From Paraspadella gotoi (taxonomy: Eukaryota > Chaetognatha): a DNA stretch of 64,000 bases. Under the pieces are notes generated by a model that had not been told where the DNA came from, ran no database searches, and saw nothing but the letters and a program-made list of their open reading frames with translations. Positions 41,757 to 54,100 of the stretch are shown here, piece after piece (the stretch's first letter is position 1; each line of letters starts with the position of its first letter). Both the position numbers and the translations under genes were made by a program. The stretch is from contig CM119267.1 in assembly GCA_051294375.1 (NCBI GenBank), positions 26,337,324 through 26,401,323 on the forward strand. The letters are read 5' to 3'.

Positions 41757-44690
41757 TAGATGGTTCCCCCTCACCACAGATGACTTTCTATACCAGCGGC
41801 AGCAGTAGCTTTTTCAATCGCAATTTTAATATCGTCAACAGGAACATCGGCCACCGCTAAAATGTTAGAAAACAATGCAATTAGATTACATAGAATATTT
41901 GCTGCACCGAAAGGTCTTTATTTGTGATACGATCTCGGATCCCGGAAAACGTCGTCAGTCTTTTGGTTTCTTCGTCAGAGTTTCGCGGGCGTAGCAAACC
42001 TCCGACTTCAGCGCCTTTTTGACCTCCAAATCCGAGACTCCATTTGATTTCGCACCTTTCAAGAAATTTTTCAACATCAGAAGACGAAGAAAAAGGCCCA
42101 TTATGCTTTTTACAATTATCTAAAAGGTTTAGTCTCTTTTTTTGATAAAGTTGCTGCCTTCCCTTTTAAAGATTGAAACAGCATCAATTTTTTTCTGTTT
42201 TTGTTTTCATTAAATTGTTTTTGCAGCGAATCTAACTCAGCACTGAACTTTCTTACTTCACGAGCAGCTGTTGTCCCATAGATACTTATACCACCGCTAC
42301 GAATTACGAGACGGTCTGAAACACACTTTACACTTGTAGTCCGAAGTCGAGTGAGGTAGCTATCAATAAGACCAAACGAATTTTCTGCCGCCAGATTCGT
42401 CACGGGAAGTTGCTTTAACTTTGGTGCCGGAATTTGAGAAACATCATCTGTAAAAAATTTAACAGTATGTATGGTTTAAAAATAATAAATTCCGTATATT
42501 AACCAAATAAAAGGCAAATAAAAACTTTATCACTCATTAAAACCTTTGTTTCTGAGTTAGCTGAAAATCCGTAAGCATCCCCTCTTTGCCGTAGTAAGGT
42601 CTTGCGCAGTGGTGACTCATCAGGCCCAGTATGTTCTTCAGAGTTTCCTCGGTCTCGCTGTCCAAGCCCGTCAATCTCCAACTGCAAAGACTCTAACCAA
42701 CGTTTAGGATAAACATTTTATTTAAAACCTCAGTGAATGAAAGCTGTAAAGGAGGAATAGCTGCTTGCGTGGTTGACAATGCCCGTGAAAGCGAATTGTT
42801 TGTAATTAGACAACTCCGAATAAAGCAATGGAAGGGAACTAAGCAATTCGATATGAGTTGAATTTTTACCAATTCAATAAGGGCTCCACGAGATGCAATC
42901 CAATAAGACCAAGGGACAACAGAACGATTTGATAAAACCGCACTCCAAAATCGTCCTGACAAAAATGACAAGATCATTACGATTTTCAATTCTATCACAA
43001 AGATTTCGCACATCATCCCAATGATACAAAACTACAGTGGCGGATTTCTACAGCACCAAACCTATGACTTCTTAATGAAAAGGCATCGTTTTTTTTATTA
43101 GAATCCAGTTTCAGAAAAGTAGAGCGGTTGTAGTGCTGAAACTGGGGTGAGATTAATTTTTCAAAATCAGCGATAATTACTACTTTTACAAACACGTTTG
43201 ATGTATCGTGACACTTGGATGTACCATAAATTACTTGGACCAAATACTATTGCTCTAAACCAGATATTACATTTAAGTTCAGTGTTTGACGAAGCAAGTA
43301 CATGTGTGCAGTACGCATTTTAGAGGTGAAACGGTTCATGCCTCAGACATTTAAAACGATTTTTTTAAAATTTGTACCAAACTTTATTCATGTTCAGCGG
43401 CGGAATCCGTCATAAAAGCCGTAAGTTTGTTCAAAAAAATTTACTGATGGTAATACCGTTAACACTGACATACGATTTATATATCAACTCATACACATCA
43501 GCATATCTTCTGTGGTTTCACTACTCAACTGCTGGATTGGTAAGAGACATTTGTCGTATCCCAAACTATAGTGGCGCAGTGAAATAGCTTTCCCCGTTCA
43601 TGCTTTCGCGTTGTACTGTCACCATGATGAGTCACCTGTGTCCGTTTCATCTAAATTTAATAGGAAGATTAGCAATGCTCTGCCCTCAGTAGCTTTGCAT
43701 ATTGGATCCCTCATTCGATTTAGTGCTTTGATTTCGAGGGTAGGACATAATTATAAAACTGATCGGTAACTCTCGGCCCTCACTCTTTTCGCCTTTTTTT
43801 ACTTCTGCAATTGCTTCTTCTTGCGTCAAACCAATTCAAACATCAAGGATATGCTTAGACAAAAACATTTTGCTGCAAGGCACGGCTTGATTGTTGGAAT
43901 GCTGAAGCATCTGAAACAAAGTGCATTAAAAAGATCATACACACAATTCCGATATTTCATGAAATGACTCTCGAAAACTTCTTAGATCAAATCTTTTGAC
44001 TTTTTCGGTTTCAATTATCCCCACACTCATCTAAACGCCTTTTTTATTCGTGTAAAAACGGACACGTTTCAACATATCTGGTCTTATATTCTCATTTTGA
44101 TTACTCATCGGAAAGAGAAAAATCTGCGGACTGGCTCGACACACATAACGGTGACATCACATCTTTCTTTTTTCCTCGGCCCATTTGCGATCGCGATCGT
44201 CTTGACTAAATAAAAAAAAAATTATAATAATTCTAAAAATAAAATTTTATATAACTGTTTTCACCTTTTCTGCTTCTCTAATTTTCAGCATCATTCTTCT
44301 TCTTCCATTTCCGATCAACGCCGCGAATGGACATGTTGAACGACTTTCGTAACCTGGTCCTTGATAAAAATCCTGCTCCTCTTTCCGTACGGAATATTAG
44401 TACGCTTTTTCATGATTTTAATCAGGTGATCAGCCATTTTTATGTCAAAAACCTCGTTCATATCTTTGACCCATTTTTCCCAAACCTCGGTTGGTATACC
44501 AACTTGTTTCACCTCTTTGTCTCTAAACTTACGTAATTTGAAATACTATGCTATCTGTTTTTCAACCTTTTACTTTTGTTATACGAAAACTAATACTAGG
44601 AACGTTGGCCTCTCTCCCAAAGGGCGATCACTTGTTCTGAGGACGATTTGACAAGCTTCAGACTTTGTTCTCCGACCGCAGCCATCCCTG
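41757..44690 (-). pseudogene. Family Y copy 1: remnant of an unrecognised repeat-borne gene
   Basis: Minus-strand coding-like blocks in shifting frames, in order: 44315-44512 (KWVKDMNEVFDIKMADHLIK), 43060-43243 (RSHRFGAVEIRHCSF), 42693-43016 (LIELVKIQLISNCLVPFHCF), 42499-42687, 42116-42403 (TNLAAENSFGLIDSY ... VIRSGGISIYG ... RKFSAELDSLQKQFNE), and a tail near 41770-41850. An AG acceptor-like site near 41856 suggests introns. Amino-acid composition and conserved-looking motifs argue for former protein coding. I do not recognise the family; transposon-derived is my guess. 41757-43055 is repeated at 49370-50658. Confidence 0.45.
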
Positions 44691-45745
44691 CATAGGTGAA
44701 TGATAACGAGCCCTAGCGAGACTGTAAATATAAAATTAATTTAATTAATTTAATTAGTTAAGACATTTATAACATTTAGCTTTGGGAAAGAATTATATTA
44801 AATATTATTCCCTTATAATCCAATAAAATAATTCGTTCAGCCGCTAAAGATGAAAAGTGATCTTTTTCGCCATTCACCATTACTATTAAAAAATATTTTT
44901 AAATAATTTTTTTAACTAATGTTTTTAGTAAAAGCTATTTTGTAAAGCTGACCTCGAGAATAAAGAGGAAGGAAGTTTCGTGTGTGGGGGTTAGGGGCGT
45001 TATAGGGTTTCAAGATAAGGAACTAGTGGACATCGCCGAGAGTCTGAGAGGACGTTGCCCTTGGTCGCGTATCTTGGCGGTAGCAACGGCATTGTGATCT
45101 TCGTCCCGGAAGGCCAACGGACCCGCTCCTACGTAGCGTCTACGCTAAAACTACCTAATAAAAAGAAAAGAAAGCTTGTCCATGTCGGACAGAGCATATT
45201 TAACACAAACCACGATTATTCTTAAGTATAAATTTTCAATATTATGTACAAACAAAAATTAAGTTCAAAACATAGACAAACATTATTATGACGGAAAGTG
45301 GTGCAATTTTTTTTCCCAATTTTTTTATTCCATTTACAGTGAAACTGCTCTCTGAAACAAGTTTAAATCCAAAAATCATTTATTTAAATGGACTTATTGT
45401 CTCCATTTAAAATATTTTTTCGTTAATTTAATTTTTCCGAAAAAATTTGAAAAGTTTGCTGGTTTCGCTTAGTTTTCCGTGTAGAGAGGAGCCAGCTTTG
45501 GTCAAACAAAAGAGCAGTCTCTCGAAGCCGAATCTTCGGAATTTAGGAATTAAAAAATATTTTTAATTCTAAAAAAAAAAATTACTCCTGTCTATTACCG
45601 AAATTTAACACTTTTTGTTTCAATCAAAGTTAAATTAAATTGTTTAAGGATTATTTTGATTCTGTTCGCAACTCTGATTATTATCCCCCTATAGACAACG
45701 TTCTGATGCTATTATAAGGTTCTTAATCAGCAGATTTGTTAACAA
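44691..45745. other. Intron 2 sequence, mostly unrecognised
   Basis: AT-rich apart from a GC-richer piece at 44990-45150 (GAGTCTGAGAGGACGTTGCCC). It could be a further SINE head or repeat, but I cannot match it within the window. Confidence 0.35.
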
Positions 45746-45747
45746 CA

Positions 45748-45992
45748 GTGGTGGTGACAATGGCTAAGGAATAGCCTGTGAATAACAGGTCCCGAGTTCG
45801 AGACCGAGTCGTCACTCGTTTTTTATTATGAAATTGGTACAACCAATATAAAAATTATCCATTCATTCAATAAATAAGCTATCTTGCCCCTGACTTTGGA
45901 CAGGCTTTGGTGGTTTAAGGCCTCCATCACTCTTACAAGATAATGACATAGCAGGTCCCTGCAAGCTTTCAATCAAGACTTATAATTAATTA
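45748..45992 (+). mobile_element. SINE with tRNA-like head, family S3
   Basis: The head GTGGTGAC ... GTCGTCAC closes as an eight-pair acceptor-like stem allowing G-U. Inside are ATGGCTAAGG (A-box-like), CCTG/CAGG and a B box GAGTTCGAGACC. The body follows: ATTGGTACAACCAATATAAA (itself a hairpin), CCCTGACTTTGGACAGGC, AAGATAATGACATAGCAGG, then GCTTTCAATCAAGAC. A reverse copy without the head is at 53935-54100. Confidence 0.65.
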
Positions 45993-46039
45993 GAATTCGA
46001 ATTAAAACATATCAAAGTAGTTTGAGTGGAATATATATA

Positions 46040-46450
46040 TCGGGTCTTGGCCGATAAACGTCACTAATAATTCGTGGAGGAGTTATCACAGGTTCAAATC
46101 CCACAGGTTTAGGGTGAGGGTTAGGGTGAGATGGGTTAGGGTTGAGTAGTTTTAGGCTTAGGGTTGGAGTAGTTTAGGGTTAGGGTTGAGTTAAGTTTTA
46201 TTTTAGGCTTAACTATTAATGTTCAATTTTAGGGATAGGGGGTAGGGAGGGTGTTGTTGATGACCAGGAGGCCCGCGTTAGGGTTAGGCTTAGGGAAGGT
46301 ACTGGCGAGGGACATTAGGGATTAGGGTTGAGGCACGGAGATGTACGGGAGGCCTGGCCCGGGTGAGGGTTAGGGGAGAGGCACAAAGTTGAACGGGAGG
46401 TCTGGTTTAGGGTTAGGGTTGGGAGAGGAGCCCGTAGGTGATGTTCATCC
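46040..46450 (-). repeat. tRNA-like head joined to telomere-like repeat block
   Basis: 46045-46110 has TTGGCCGATAAACG and the B-box word GGTTCAAATCCCAC, as in a SINE head. From 46108 a run of GGTTAGGG and TTTAGGGTTAGGG words follows, and at 46330-46450 the reverse complement of the 26530-27060 array (GAACGGGAGG, GGCACGGAG). 46490-46600 has nested GGCGATATCGCC-type palindromes. Confidence 0.55.
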
Positions 46451-46607
46451 CCGTGTTAGCTACGCTTTTCATTATATTCGCTACTTTTATCACTACTTTT
46501 ATCGCCAAAGCCCTGGCGATATCGCCATGGCGAAGTCGCCAACCAACTAGAACCACACCTGCGACTCGTGCGTGAATCGCCGGCGACATCGCTATATCAA
46601 TGAACTA

Positions 46608-46850
46608 TCAGCAATCCCGACTCTATAATTCACTTTGTCGGTCCGTCTCCCTTAATCTTGTCGGACATTCAATTATATCATGTCAGAACATCGAATTATG
46701 ATAAATTATGCAAAAATGTCCGTCCGTTTCGTCTGTCCATCCATCCCACCTTTAAGCAAAAATCACCAATTACCGTGATTGGATGGATGGATTGGAATGA
46801 AATTTTTGTGTGGGTAGGGAAGTGTGTGATTGAGCTACTATCTAGGAAAA
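46608..46850 (-). repeat. Family A dispersed repeat, reverse orientation
   Basis: CGACTCTATAATTCACTTTG..., AATTATGATAAATTATGCAA, the CCATCCCACC block, GATTGGATGGATGGATTGG and GTGTGTGATTGAG. A continuation (AAGTTTCAATGGAATCGTCC) appears at 47428 just before a gap, so about 570 bp has been inserted between. Confidence 0.6.
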
Positions 46851-47459
46851 AAGTATAAATGACATAATTCATTTATTCAATAAAAAGTATAATAAAATAT
46901 AGGTAAAACATCATGATGATATTCTCAATATTTGGTATACCCTTCCTCGGCATCAACTAGTGCCTGCCTTTGTCTGGGTATGCTCTTATACAGCAAATTG
47001 AGGTATGACATCTTTAACGCAATTTTGCGCAGCCCCGATATTAATTTGCGCATCTTTCCTTCTTTTTCTGAGAACTATAATAATACTTTTTTGAACCAGA
47101 AAGAGGTGCAAGGCCTTTAGCATTGCCAAATTAAAAAAATATTTAAAATAATAACTAACTCTATTTAAAATAAAAACAAATAATTAAATACCAAAAAATG
47201 GTGGAAAATTAAATCCTTTTTTTTTTGCTATTTTTTATTTGAAGTAATAATATTTTTTTGCTTGTAACTTCTAAACGATTTGACCTACAAAAAAATTAAA
47301 GGAAGCTACTGAAAGGAAATTCAATATAGATTCGGAAACATTCGGATTTTTTTAAAATTAAATAAGTTTTCGAGTAGATATCTTTTATTAAAAATGTCAT
47401 ATACTTTTTTCCTAGATAGTAGATATGAAGTTTCAATGGAATCGTCCAAGTGGAAATGA

Positions 47460-47484
47460 NNNNNNNNNNNNNNNNNNNNNNNNN
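47460..47484. other. Assembly gap (25 N)
   Basis: Interrupts the reverse family A copy; flanked on the right by AT-rich DNA. Confidence 0.99.
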
Positions 47485-49365
47485 GTTTATGAAACAAAAG
47501 ATAAAAACGAATAAATAAAAAAAACGATATAGTTTATAAGTAGCCGGTAGCCGAGCATCCGAGTTAAGAGTTGCGAACAGTCTCAAAAGAATCGACTTCA
47601 ATTTTTTCTTTAATGATTTGATATAACTTTTCCAACTTTTTTTCCTAAAAGCACGGGTAATTCGACGTTTTGTGACAGAACCTCCGTTCGGGCCGCACTC
47701 GCCGATAAATCCTGTCGGAAGCCATGTTTATTCCTCTTCCTCTTCCTCCTCCTATAGAAAACACAGTATTCCTCTTCCTCAAAATTAAAACGAGAAGATA
47801 GTTCTTCACAGATATAATTAATCTTAAATGGAACATAATTCAGCATAACAAAGTAATTTAAAACATACTATTAAGTGTAAACAGTACAAATATTCTTATT
47901 TCAAGTCTTTACAAAAAATGCATAAAAATAAGGATATTTTTAAATATACCAATATAGTAAGTTTTCAGAATGACCGATTAAGACTAACGCTTACAACTAC
48001 TATTTGCTTACAATCGGTCGCATTAACAAATGAATGTTGTTATAATATTGTTTATTTTTAACCTAATCTGTAGTTATAAATGTAACATGATGAGATCACC
48101 TAATCCTAAAAAAAAAGGGTTAAAAAAGAACGGGCGTTTGATCCCGTTTCACACGGGTTTAAGAGACACTTAGTCGTCCAGATAAAATAATTTTATACTA
48201 ACTGAATTTTATGACTGGACGATGACGGAAAATTCGCTTTGGTGAAAAAAAAAAATAAATATTCCAAAACCTTCATTTCATTTACAAAGTTTCTAAAACT
48301 TATGAAAAAAAAGAAAAGAAAACATTAGTAGTCCAGTGCGTCTGCCGCATCACCAAAAGTGAGTGATATCATAAAATATTTTATAATAAATCAACATAAT
48401 ATTAATTAATTAATTTAATTTATTTTAATTTTAAAAAATGCAAGATGAAAAGTTTTAAATTTATAATTTTAAAGATTTGAATTTTTAAATGGCCCTCCCG
48501 TTTCGAAACATTCAGAGGGAACAGCAGACGATATCACGGAGAAAACCTATTTCTACCGTTTACGCATTTAAAAATACACACCTATAATCTTCGCGAAATT
48601 GAAATATTAATAACAAAAATTAAACAAAATGTAAATAAAATTAAAAATAAAAAAAGCATGATACAGAACAAAAACAATTTTTTGAGAGCACTGGGGAAAC
48701 CTTGAATAAGCGAAACGACTCCTTACGGCTGGGGCAAGCGCTTGGTAAGCTGCCTGCGAGTGTGTTGTCCTAAGAGTCACTCGGGATATAGTCGCTACCT
48801 CGGTCAAATAACAAGGAATGCAAATTTTTTTGTGGTTTTTTTGAATTTTTTAAAATTTGTGTTTGGTTTTTAAATTTTTAAACTCAAACACTGAGTAACT
48901 AAAGAAGGGTCAAAGATATGAATTACGAGTTCAACACACGAAGAATAATATCAATTTCATCAATGGTTATTTACAAAATAAAAACCTCTCTTCTCGTCCT
49001 TATAGTATAGTGAGTTACGATGTGGAAGAATAGGTACAAAAGTGATATTTGTCCAGCGTCCAGAGTCCTGGTTCTTTCTTGTGTGAGGGAGAAGAATTGC
49101 CACCTCGCTGATTCCCAATTTGGAATGAAAACTAACCTGAGCTGTATCAAAAGAAAATAACATTCATCAATCATTCCTAAACACCATGATTTTTCAATTT
49201 TCCCTTGCTTACAACAACCGCCAACAAATTGATATTTTACCATATCACTGCTCTCAAAAGAAAGGACTGTGAATTAAATCATGTTTGTTTCCATTGGGTC
49301 TGCCTCAGATGGGGCCTACCTCAGAAAACTTAAAAACCGGCGATCAACTTCTAAATGGCTGGTCC
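47485..49365. other. Intron 2 sequence, nothing recognised
   Basis: Several short open frames on the minus strand (around 47610-47846 and 48960-49240) show no domain, conserved pattern or splice context. I see no repeat end I can pair within the window. Confidence 0.4.
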
Positions 49366-49369
49366 TCAC

Positions 49370-50658
49370 TAGATGGTTCCCCCTCACCACAGATGACTTT
49401 CTATACCAGCGGCAGCAGTAGCTTTTTCAATCGCAATTTTAATATCGTCAACAGGAACATCGGCCACCGCTAAAATTGTTAGAAAACAATGCAATTAGAT
49501 TACATAGAATATTGCTGCACCGAAAGGTCTTTATTTGTGATACGACTCGGATCCCGGAAAACGTCCGTCAGTCTTTTGGTTTCTTCGTCAGAGTTTCGCG
49601 GGCGTAGCAAACCTCCGACTTCAGCCCTTTTTGACCTCCAAATCCGAGACTCCATTGATTTCGCACCTTTCAAGAAAATTCAACATCAGAAGACGAAGAA
49701 AAAGGCCCATTATGCTTTTTACAATTATCTAAAAGGTTTACGTCTCTTTTTTTGATAAAGTTGCCTGCCTTCCCTTTTAAAGATGAAACAGCATCAATTT
49801 TTTTCTGTTTTTGTTTTCATTAAATTGTTTTTGCAGCGAATCTAACTCAGCACTGAACTTTCTTACTTCACGAGCAGCTGTTGTCCCATAGATACTTATA
49901 CCACCGCTACGAATTACGGACGGTCTGAAACACACTTTACACTTGTAGTCCGAAGTCGAGTGAAAGCTATCAATAAGACCAAACGAATTTTCTGCCGCCA
50001 GATTCGTCACGGGAAGTTGCTTTAACTTTGGTGCCGGAATTTGAGAAACATCATTCTGTAAAAAATTTAACAGTATGTATGGTTTAAAAATAATAAATCC
50101 GTTATATTAACCAAAAAAAGCAAATAAAAACTTTATCACTCATTAAAACCTTGTTTCTGAGTTAGCTGAAAACCGTAAGCATCCCCTCTTTGCCGAGTAA
50201 GGTCTTGCGCAAGTGACTCATCAGGCCCTATGTTCTTCAGAGTTTCCTCGGTCTCGCTGTCCAAGCCCGTCAATCTCCAACTGCAAAGACTCTAACCAAC
50301 GTTTAGGATAAACATTTTATTTAAAACCTCAGTGAATGAAAGCTGTAAAGGAGGAATAGCTGCGCTGCGTGGTTGACAATGCCCGTGAAAGCGAATTGTT
50401 TGTAATTAGACAACTCCGAATAAAGCAATGGAAGGGAACTAAGCAATTCGATATGAGTTGAATTTTTACCAATTCAATTAAGGCTCCACGAGTATGCAAT
50501 CCAATAAACAAAGGGACAACAGAATCTAATAAAACCGCACCCCAAAATCGTCCTGACAAAAATGACAAGATCATTACGATTTTCAATTCTATCACAAAGA
50601 TTTCGCACATCATCCCAATGATAAAAACTACAGTGGCGAATTTCTACAGCACCAAACC
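49370..50658 (-). pseudogene. Family Y copy 2: partial duplicate of 41757-43055
   Basis: Starts at the same GATGGTTCCCCCTCACC boundary as copy 1 and follows it to TTCTACAGCACCAAACCTA. Differences are mostly single-base insertions and deletions scattered through coding and non-coding parts alike. That argues that neither copy is under selection, or that one is poorly sequenced. The upstream part present in copy 1 (43060-44690) is missing. Confidence 0.55.
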
Positions 50659-51189
50659 TAACCCTGGGGAAATGAACAATCCGATTCAATTCGATTTATC
50701 AGCTGATTCTACTTGTTGATATCGATTCCATCTCGCTGCTAAATCTTATTTACAAACTCAAGAACTTGTCAGAACTACTCAGCAATATTTTTCCTATGAG
50801 TAGTCTCTACAATTGTTTCATAATTTTTATTATTATTCATTGTTATAGTTAATATATCCAATAATTTATTGCATTATTGTTATTCCATATAGAATTATAG
50901 ATATTCTAATTGCTTGATGGCAAAAGCAGATGGAATATCTATATGCTTTGATTATTTTATTAAGGTCATGATTTATAGCAATAACCAAGCCAATTAGTTA
51001 TAGACGCTTTTTACTAAATAAGTTCAAAGACTACTCTAAAGCTTGTCTCTCGATTACTCCACGAGCGCCAAATTTGATGTCACTTCCGGTCAACGTCCGC
51101 CAGACTCTCCCGTTCCACTACGACCTTCAGCAACGCCTCTGGAGTAACTAAGTCGCTTGTCAAATCGCGTCTACGTTAGATGGCATTAA
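50659..51189. other. Intron 2 sequence, nothing recognised
   Basis: AT-rich; no element identified. Confidence 0.4.
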
Positions 51190-51400
51190 AGAGATATATT
51201 TTCGCCATTTACAAACCAACTCAACCCTAACCCTAAACCATCTCAACTCTAACGCTAATCTAAGTTTAGTTTAGGCGAAATCGCCATAAGAACGCCAAGT
51301 CGCGATTTAGCGATTTCGCACTGAACTACATCTAGCGTTCTAGTTATGGCAATTTCGCCTAAACTAAACTCAGAAAAGGGTTAGGGTGAGGGTTAGGCGA
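51190..51400. repeat. Small inverted-repeat element with CCCTAA flanks
   Basis: GTTTAGTTTAGGCGAAATCG (about 51261) and CAATTTCGCCTAAACTAAAC (about 51350) are inverted arms around a GCGATTTAGCGATTTCGC hairpin. CAACCCTAACCC lies outside the left arm and GGGTTAGGGTGAGGG outside the right arm, so the telomere-like words are part of the inverted repeat as well. Confidence 0.6.
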
Positions 51401-52720
51401 AAATCTCGCTTAAAAAAAATTCAACATTTTTCTAATAGAGATTTCCGTTCGAATCTGACTGCCCAACTTTACAAACGACATTGGGAGAAATTCCGGTAGA
51501 AAACAGTTGTAAAAATGCATGATTCCGATAGCGTTGCATCTCAAGAGCTCGACTTTTTGTTCTTGTAGCATTTGATAAAGAATTTACTACCAAACAAGCC
51601 AGGGGAAATGAACTACTCATCTCCGGATGATTTTCAAAACTCATTTTTACTATCGAAATGAAAGGGAAATTTTACTTTTTTAAAATTACAAATGGGATTA
51701 CAGTATGTTAGCATTATAAATGGTACTTCAAATTATGAGATTCCAAATTATGTGTCCCAAGAGCTCGACTTTTTTTCCTTTTTAGTACTGACCATTTTTT
51801 TCATATTAAACCATCCTGGTAAAGTGAATTGGTCCAGTTTTCATCACAAAATTTTTATTTAAAAAGAAATTAAAAGGAAGGTTGAGAAAAAAAAAGATTT
51901 TTCCTAATATCTATATATTACACTTTCATAATATCGCCGATTCTGACTTCCTCTTACAAACTTATAATTCTGCTAGTTAATTTTTTTTTTCTTAAACGAG
52001 CTAAAGGAATCCACAACTTTCTAATATTTTATAATTTCTAGGTAAAAAAATATAATACATTACATTATCATTGAGATATTGTGAAAGTGTAATGTCTTGT
52101 GAAGCCTGTGAAAGTTGAGTAATTAAAAAATTCGCCTATTTTATTATTAAAAACTAACATTAAAGTAAAGAAGTTGAACATCTTCTGGCTCCTTTCAGTA
52201 AACGTCCCTGTTCTCTAAAATAAGATGATGTTTACTTTTTGCTAGTGGAAAAGAAGGATAAATACTTAAGCTGTGATGGGGTGAATAATATTTTGTAGAA
52301 TTTTGTAAGCATGCTTGTAAAATCAGACAAGCAATTATTTAAGTAACAAAAAATTTACATTTTCTTTATCCAAAAAACTTTTAAGTTTTACTAGAGTACA
52401 ATTTAGCCTTTTTTCTTTCAGAATCAATAAAAAGAATTTAATTTTCATTTATTCTTATGGGGTGTCATTAGTTTTAAAATTAATTATAATTTTGACTTAG
52501 TTTGACACTCACCCTGTAAAAAGGTTTCAGCAAAAATAATTATAAAATTGTATCTTGTATGTGCCCTATGATTATGGCTTCATTTTGGTACTTTTGCCAT
52601 CCCTTTATCTTTGTTCCTTCAAAAGATATTAGGAAAAATAAGTTTTTTCTCTCAACCTTCCTTTTAATTTCTTTTTAAATAAAAATTTCATATTGTCAAA
52701 CCAGACCAATGGACTTTACC
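51401..52720. repeat. Family X dispersed repeat with internal inverted arms
   Basis: The left part (51401-51700) matches 60610-60890 (AAATTCAACATTTTTCTAAT, GCCAGGGGAAATG, TCATTTTTACTAT). AAGAAATTAAAAGGAAGGTT at about 51862 recurs inverted at about 52655 (AACCTTCCTTTTAATTTCTT), giving arms some 750 bp apart. It ends near TACCACTTTATACATAG. No coding content. Confidence 0.5.
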
Positions 52721-53043
52721 ACTTTATACATAGTGCTTACCATAGAAAATGTTAAATTTTTAAAATAATGTTTTTTTAGTTTTGAAAGCAGATTCAAATT
52801 CTTCATATTTTCTATTTACTTTTTATAAGAAAATATATATATTTTTTTTATATTTTCTTATAAGTCTTAATCAAAAATTCTTTCATTAAATTAGCCAAAA
52901 ATTTTAAAAACTATATTTTTTATACTCAAATTTAATTATAGGTTAATAATAATAGTTTTTTAAGATTTTCATTCACTTAATAAAATAATTTTCTAAAAAG
53001 AGTTAGATTTCCTTTTATCAACTTTTTGTGAGGAATTCGAATC

Positions 53044-53232
53044 TGCTATGGTGGACTAAAATCCACCAACCGTTCATCAGTGGCCATTGGTGCCGGAGGC
53101 AAGTCATTCGCCTCCCAACCCAAAGGTCCGGGGTTCTAGCCCGGTGGCCGCCTAGCAGTTAAGAGGGACGGGGCGCTTAACCTGCCTGTAACACGGTGTT
53201 ACAGCCTGATCCGAAGCACAGGGACTGCTTAA
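53044..53232 (+). mobile_element. SINE-like repeat, family S2, best copy
   Basis: GGTGGACTAAAATCCACCAA, GGAGGCAAGTCATTCGCCTC, CGGGGTTCTAGCCCGGTGG (B-box-like within a perfect stem), CCGCCTAGCAGTTAAG, CTGTAACACGGTGTTACAG hairpin, and CCGAAGCACAGGGACTGC. It is rich in short hairpins. Copies at 28851 and 53588 differ by substitutions. Confidence 0.65.
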
Positions 53233-53587
53233 TGCTTATATTGAACGGTTTTGTCACTAACATATATTATATTGGTTGTACCAATTTCATATAACAATAA
53301 TTACTATCTCTTCACTGCTTTTAAATTAAGAAAAAAATGTTTTAAAATTTTGATATTTTCTATGGTAAATACTATGTATAAATATGGGCATATGAAAAAA
53401 ATTGAAAAATAAAAATTACTTTTTTTTTTATTTAAAAATGTTCACAGGTACAAGTTCGTGAGCTACTATTCGAATTTTGATTTACTTGATTTTAATATTT
53501 TTGCTACGCTTTATTATCCAGTGGAATTCATTTTATTACATTTTTACTTTAGGCTGTTTATAAATAATATTTATTAAATATTACTAT

Positions 53588-53775
53588 TCTGATGGCTTAA
53601 AATGCACCAACCGTTCACACGATCATTGGAACAGGAAGCAAGTCACTCGCTTTCCAACCCAAAGGTCTGGGGTTCTAGCCCGGTGGCCGCTTACCAGTTA
53701 AAAGAAATGGGGCGCTTCACCCGCCTGAAATATGGTGTTATGGTCTGATCCAAAACTCAGGGACTTCTTATTAAG
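53588..53775 (+). mobile_element. SINE-like repeat, family S2, diverged copy
   Basis: ATGCACCAACCGTTCACACG, AACCCAAAGGTCTGGGGTTC, TAGCCCGGTGGCCGC, GGGGCGCTTCACCCGCC, ending AACTCAGGGACTTCTTA. About 80-85 percent like 53044-53232 by eye. Confidence 0.6.
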
Positions 53776-53934
53776 AAAAAGGGTCATTCAATTCAACTTC
53801 AAAATAGGTCCAAACATTCAGAAGCTTGAGCTCCTGGCGATTCCGAAAATGTATCACTTTAAAACATTTGATGCATTCTACCCCATTTTATATCGGTTTT
53901 AATTATAACTCTGGGAGTGAATAAACGAGACTGT

Positions 53935-54100
53935 GAGAGAGTCTTGATTGAAAGCTTGCAGTGTCCTGCTATGTCATTATCTTGTAAGAGTGATGGAGGC
54001 CTTAAACGCACCAAAGCCTGTCCAAAGTCAGGGGCAAGATTAGCTTATTTATTAAATGAATGGATAATTTTTTATATTGGTTGTACCAATTTCATAAAAT
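53935..54100 (-). mobile_element. SINE family S3, reverse copy without head
   Basis: Reverse complement of the body at 45830-45992: CTTGATTGAAAGCTTGCAG ... ATGTCATTATCTTGTAAGAG ... GCCTGTCCAAAGTCAGGGGC ... ATTGGTTGTACCAATTTCAT. The tRNA-like head is absent. Confidence 0.65.

Noticed and set aside
47610-47846. Minus-strand 78-codon frame with a basic Arg-rich stretch as a gene
   Set aside because: No conserved domain, no convincing splice sites, and the sequence is AT-rich with a simple CTCTTCC run.
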